Part shown: positions 61,890 through 64,000 of the stretch, in pieces | Layout: the number at the start of each line of letters is the position of its first letter | Numbering within the stretch: position 1 is the stretch's first letter | Assembly (NCBI RefSeq): GCF_001294465.1 | Contig: NZ_LGAA01000018.1 | Coordinates: 434,001-498,000 of the forward strand | DNA from: Moellerella wisconsensis ATCC 35017 | Lineage (GTDB): Bacteria; Pseudomonadota; Gammaproteobacteria; Enterobacterales; Enterobacteriaceae | Direction: 5' to 3' | Length of the DNA: 64,000 nucleotides | The notes under the pieces: generated by a model | What the model was told of the DNA's origin: nothing | Seen by the model: only the letters and a program-made list of their open reading frames with translations | The model's database searches: none | Translations under genes and position numbers: made by a program

Positions 61890-64000
61890 TCAAGCTATTA
61901 TATCAATCTGCCAATCACGCCCTTCCCAGCCTCGTCCATCAAACCTACGAGTAAATTGTAGCGTTTTTCCACCTAATCCACTGACATTCACCATAACACC
62001 ATACAGCCCTAAACCAAGGGGTTGACTGGTTTGTTCTTTAATATCCTGCCAATTATCATAGCCATAATGCAAAACAAAAGGCTCTTGAGACTCAATCCAA
62101 AGCTCATGACTCACAGGTACTGCGCCACAAGATAAATTATCACGCCAATGACGCGCGCGGGCAACCGGTGGCTGATCGCGATAGCGTCCACTGACCGATG
62201 TTAACTGCTCAATAGCCACACCGGTTTTTTGTACATAAATAAGTTTAATCAGTTCTGCATGCGCCCAAATCAATGGCATCGCACTGCCACTAGGTCTGCC
62301 GGTAATTAATCCCCGCTCTGGGATGCTAGGCTTATCCCAAATTTGCTCAGGCAACATTCCCCCCGTACTGGCAGAGGCTAAAATAGCGTTCAAATACGGC
62401 TGAATATCTTCTTTGCACGCTGCGGCATAGTAACCACGTTCACCACTGAGTAATGGCCATAATCGCCCAACACCGCTACCATCAAATGCGCGTCCATCAT
62501 CATGCTCACCATAACCATCTTGATTATAACGATAATAATAAGGACCCGCAGGCAATTGAACACACAGTAATTTATCCACCAGCTTAGTGGTATCTTGAAT
62601 ACGCTTATCTGATGCTTTACGTAACCCTAAGCGCACTAAATACAGATATTCCATCCCTATTAGTGCTCGGGTGTTAATGGTTTCATTATTGCGATTACGC
62701 AACATCACCTCACCAAAACGCGCAGAATGGCAATTAGGATTTAAGCGGATATAGTGACCAGAAATAGCTAACTCCCGATCAAGTTGGGTATTGGCTACAT
62801 ACACCCAGGATTCTAAACGCTCATTCCAATCATCAGCTAAATCAAGAGCGTATTGCTTATCGCCGTCCTCAAGAAAGCCCGCTTGTGCCCCCGCCACTAA
62901 TGCTGCAATTGAAACGGACAAAGTAAATGGATTAATACCGGAGTTTTCTTCCCAGCGATCTTGTGGACTGGCTGGACCATATTGAGCAATAAATGACAGC
63001 GCCTTACGCGCCATTTTTATCGCGGCTCCTTGCATTTCGCCAAGTAATCCTTGTTCATGAAGTTTTGCCGCAAATAGTACCGGCAAAGCTACTTCATCTA
63101 ATTGAATTCCCTGCCAATAAGGTTGACCATCAGTAAAATTATTCTGCATCCAATGACCATCTGGCTGCTGAATAGCAATTAAATAAGCCATTAAAGCACG
63201 GACTTCAGCGATTAAACCACACGCCAACATCGCAAAACCAACTTCGACAGAATCTCGAGGCCATACCAGATGATATCCCCCCGGGTCTTTATGAGTATCG
63301 CCCCACGGAGTACTTAGACTAGCCACTAACGCTCCCGGGAAATTACGTCCCTCATGGGTTTTTATAACAGCAATCGAAGTACGAACTGCATCGGATAATC
63401 TTTTTGGCAATTTATCCAATCCCGGAAAATTGACAGTTTCATGCCATGCTGCCCATAAATAGGCATATTGTCGCCGTGCTTCTGGATAACCTGCCGCCAA
63501 CGAGCTATGGGCTAAGGTCGCCGCGCCTTGTGCGCTGTCTGAAAAAGCTAACGCTAGTACTCCAGAATTACAGTTAAGCTCACCCATCATAGCTATATTG
63601 CCGGGGCCAGCTTGCTGATATTCCCAGCGCATACAACCATTTTGATGAAAATCTTGCCATCCATCTGAGCAACCAACATAGCCAACACTCCCTCGAGTAA
63701 AGCCATTTTTTGCCGCTAATATTAAATGATGGTCTTTTTTATGCGCCACTAACCCTTGTGCTGATATTGAGCCGTAATTGTTATCGCCATCTCCCGCTAA
63801 ATGGGGAGCTAATAATGGGTATAGCTTTAACCCTTCGCCTTCAAGCTGGTATTTTATTAACAGTACGTCACGGGCAGGATCAGTAATAATCTCAAGTTCA
63901 AGACGATAACGTTCATGCTGATGGACAATTTTTGGCAGAGGTAAAGAAGATGATGGTGTAGTTAATTCATACTGATGGACACGCTTGACTTCTGACCAAA
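61890..64000 (-). CDS. glycoside hydrolase family 15 protein (glucoamylase type), partial
   Basis: The frame stays open from its stop at 61890 to the right edge, so the N-terminus is outside the window. Visible length is about 702 residues. The GTG at 63749 is internal, since a well-conserved N-terminal beta-sandwich (HERYRLELEI, LAPHLAGDGDNNYGSI) precedes it in frame. The (alpha/alpha)6 catalytic domain shows HLVWPRDSVEVGFAML, the acid in QDRWEENSGINPF, and the catalytic base in RLWPLLSGERGYY. Cleaves alpha-glucosidic bonds from non-reducing ends (glucoamylase, glucodextranase or trehalase-like). Cellular location unknown because the leader is not seen. GH15 is uncommon in Enterobacterales core genomes. 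Confidence 0.9.
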   Translation of the reverse strand, partial: WSEVKRVHQYELTTPSSSLPLPKIVHQHERYRLELEIITDPARDVLLIKYQLEGEGLKLYPLLAPHLAGDGDNNYGSISAQGLVAHKKDHHLILAAKNGFTRGSVGYVGCSDGWQDFHQNGCMRWEYQQAGPGNIAMMGELNCNSGVLALAFSDSAQGAATLAHSSLAAGYPEARRQYAYLWAAWHETVNFPGLDKLPKRLSDAVRTSIAVIKTHEGRNFPGALVASLSTPWGDTHKDPGGYHLVWPRDSVEVGFAMLACGLIAEVRALMAYLIAIQQPDGHWMQNNFTDGQPYWQGIQLDEVALPVLFAAKLHEQGLLGEMQGAAIKMARKALSFIAQYGPASPQDRWEENSGINPFTLSVSIAALVAGAQAGFLEDGDKQYALDLADDWNERLESWVYVANTQLDRELAISGHYIRLNPNCHSARFGEVMLRNRNNETINTRALIGMEYLYLVRLGLRKASDKRIQDTTKLVDKLLCVQLPAGPYYYRYNQDGYGEHDDGRAFDGSGVGRLWPLLSGERGYYAAACKEDIQPYLNAILASASTGGMLPEQIWDKPSIPERGLITGRPSGSAMPLIWAHAELIKLIYVQKTGVAIEQLTSVSGRYRDQPPVARARHWRDNLSCGAVPVSHELWIESQEPFVLHYGYDNWQDIKEQTSQPLGLGLYGVMVNVSGLGGKTLQFTRRFDGRGWEGRDWQIDIIA

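Noticed and set aside
61738-62025. 95-codon plus-strand frame at the 3' end of the GH15 gene
   Set aside because: Half of it is antisense to the conserved GH15 C-terminus and no ribosome binding site is visible.

Overview
The window is chromosomal DNA from a moderately AT-rich member of the Enterobacterales. Nearly every long gene is a close relative of an Escherichia/Yersinia core gene, often in the same local order: ldhA-hslJ, minCDE-ycgLMN, fadD-slp-tsaB-yoaA-yoaB, zwf-hexR-pykA-lpxM-mepM-znuACB-ruvBAC-yebC-nudB-aspS, cmoAB-cutC-yecM-argS-murJ, rimJ-mdtH-yceB. The species cannot be fixed from sequence alone. Low GC, the min-rnd arrangement and the carbohydrate-active extras fit a Yersiniaceae, Budviciaceae or Morganellaceae relative better than Escherichia itself.

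Layout. 1-4.9 kb: the N-terminal part of ydbH (running off the left edge), divergent ldhA, hslJ and a GNAT acetyltransferase. 4.9-11.4 kb: a CPA1 Na+/H+ antiporter, ycgN, ycgM, an MltB-like lytic transglycosylase and ycgL, divergent from minCDE. 11.5-18.1 kb: an AT-rich accessory segment between minE and rnd, with long non-coding stretches. It holds a solo two-partner-secretion-type (haemagglutination) domain protein, a GH16 glycosidase paired with a predicted permuted papain-fold protein, an AA10 chitin-active LPMO with an odd leader, and an alpha carbonic anhydrase. 18.1-28 kb: rnd, fadD, a decayed IS3-family element, slp, tsaB, yoaA, yoaB and the spermidine exporter mdtJI. 28-38.4 kb: zwf with two HexR boxes, hexR, pykA, lpxM, mepM, and znuA/znuCB around a perfect-looking Zur box. 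38.5-51 kb: ruvBAC, yebC, nudB, aspS, yecN, cmoAB, cutC, yecM, argS. 51-61.6 kb: murJ, rimJ, mdtH, yceB, ycdY, ghrA, adhP, tRNA-Ser(GGA) and dauA. 61.9-64 kb: a GH15 glucoamylase-type gene running off the right edge.

How the genes work together. The core genes cover septum placement (minCDE), lipid A and peptidoglycan synthesis and remodelling (lpxM, mepM, murJ, lytic transglycosylase), glucose-6-phosphate and pyruvate flux (zwf, hexR, pykA, ldhA, adhP), zinc uptake under Zur (znuABC), Holliday-junction processing (ruvABC), and translation or tRNA modification (aspS, argS, cmoAB, tsaB, tRNA-Ser). The most interesting part is the 11.5-18.1 kb segment. Its products are mostly predicted to be secreted or to act on polysaccharide, which suggests interaction with a chitinous or glucan-containing host or environment. 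No secretion partner gene for the TPS-type protein or the leaderless GH16/papain-fold pair is present in the window.

Several start codons were moved from the longest open frame to match conserved N-termini or ribosome binding sites (zwf, mepM, znuC, cmoA, cutC, murJ, the antiporter and the GH16 gene).
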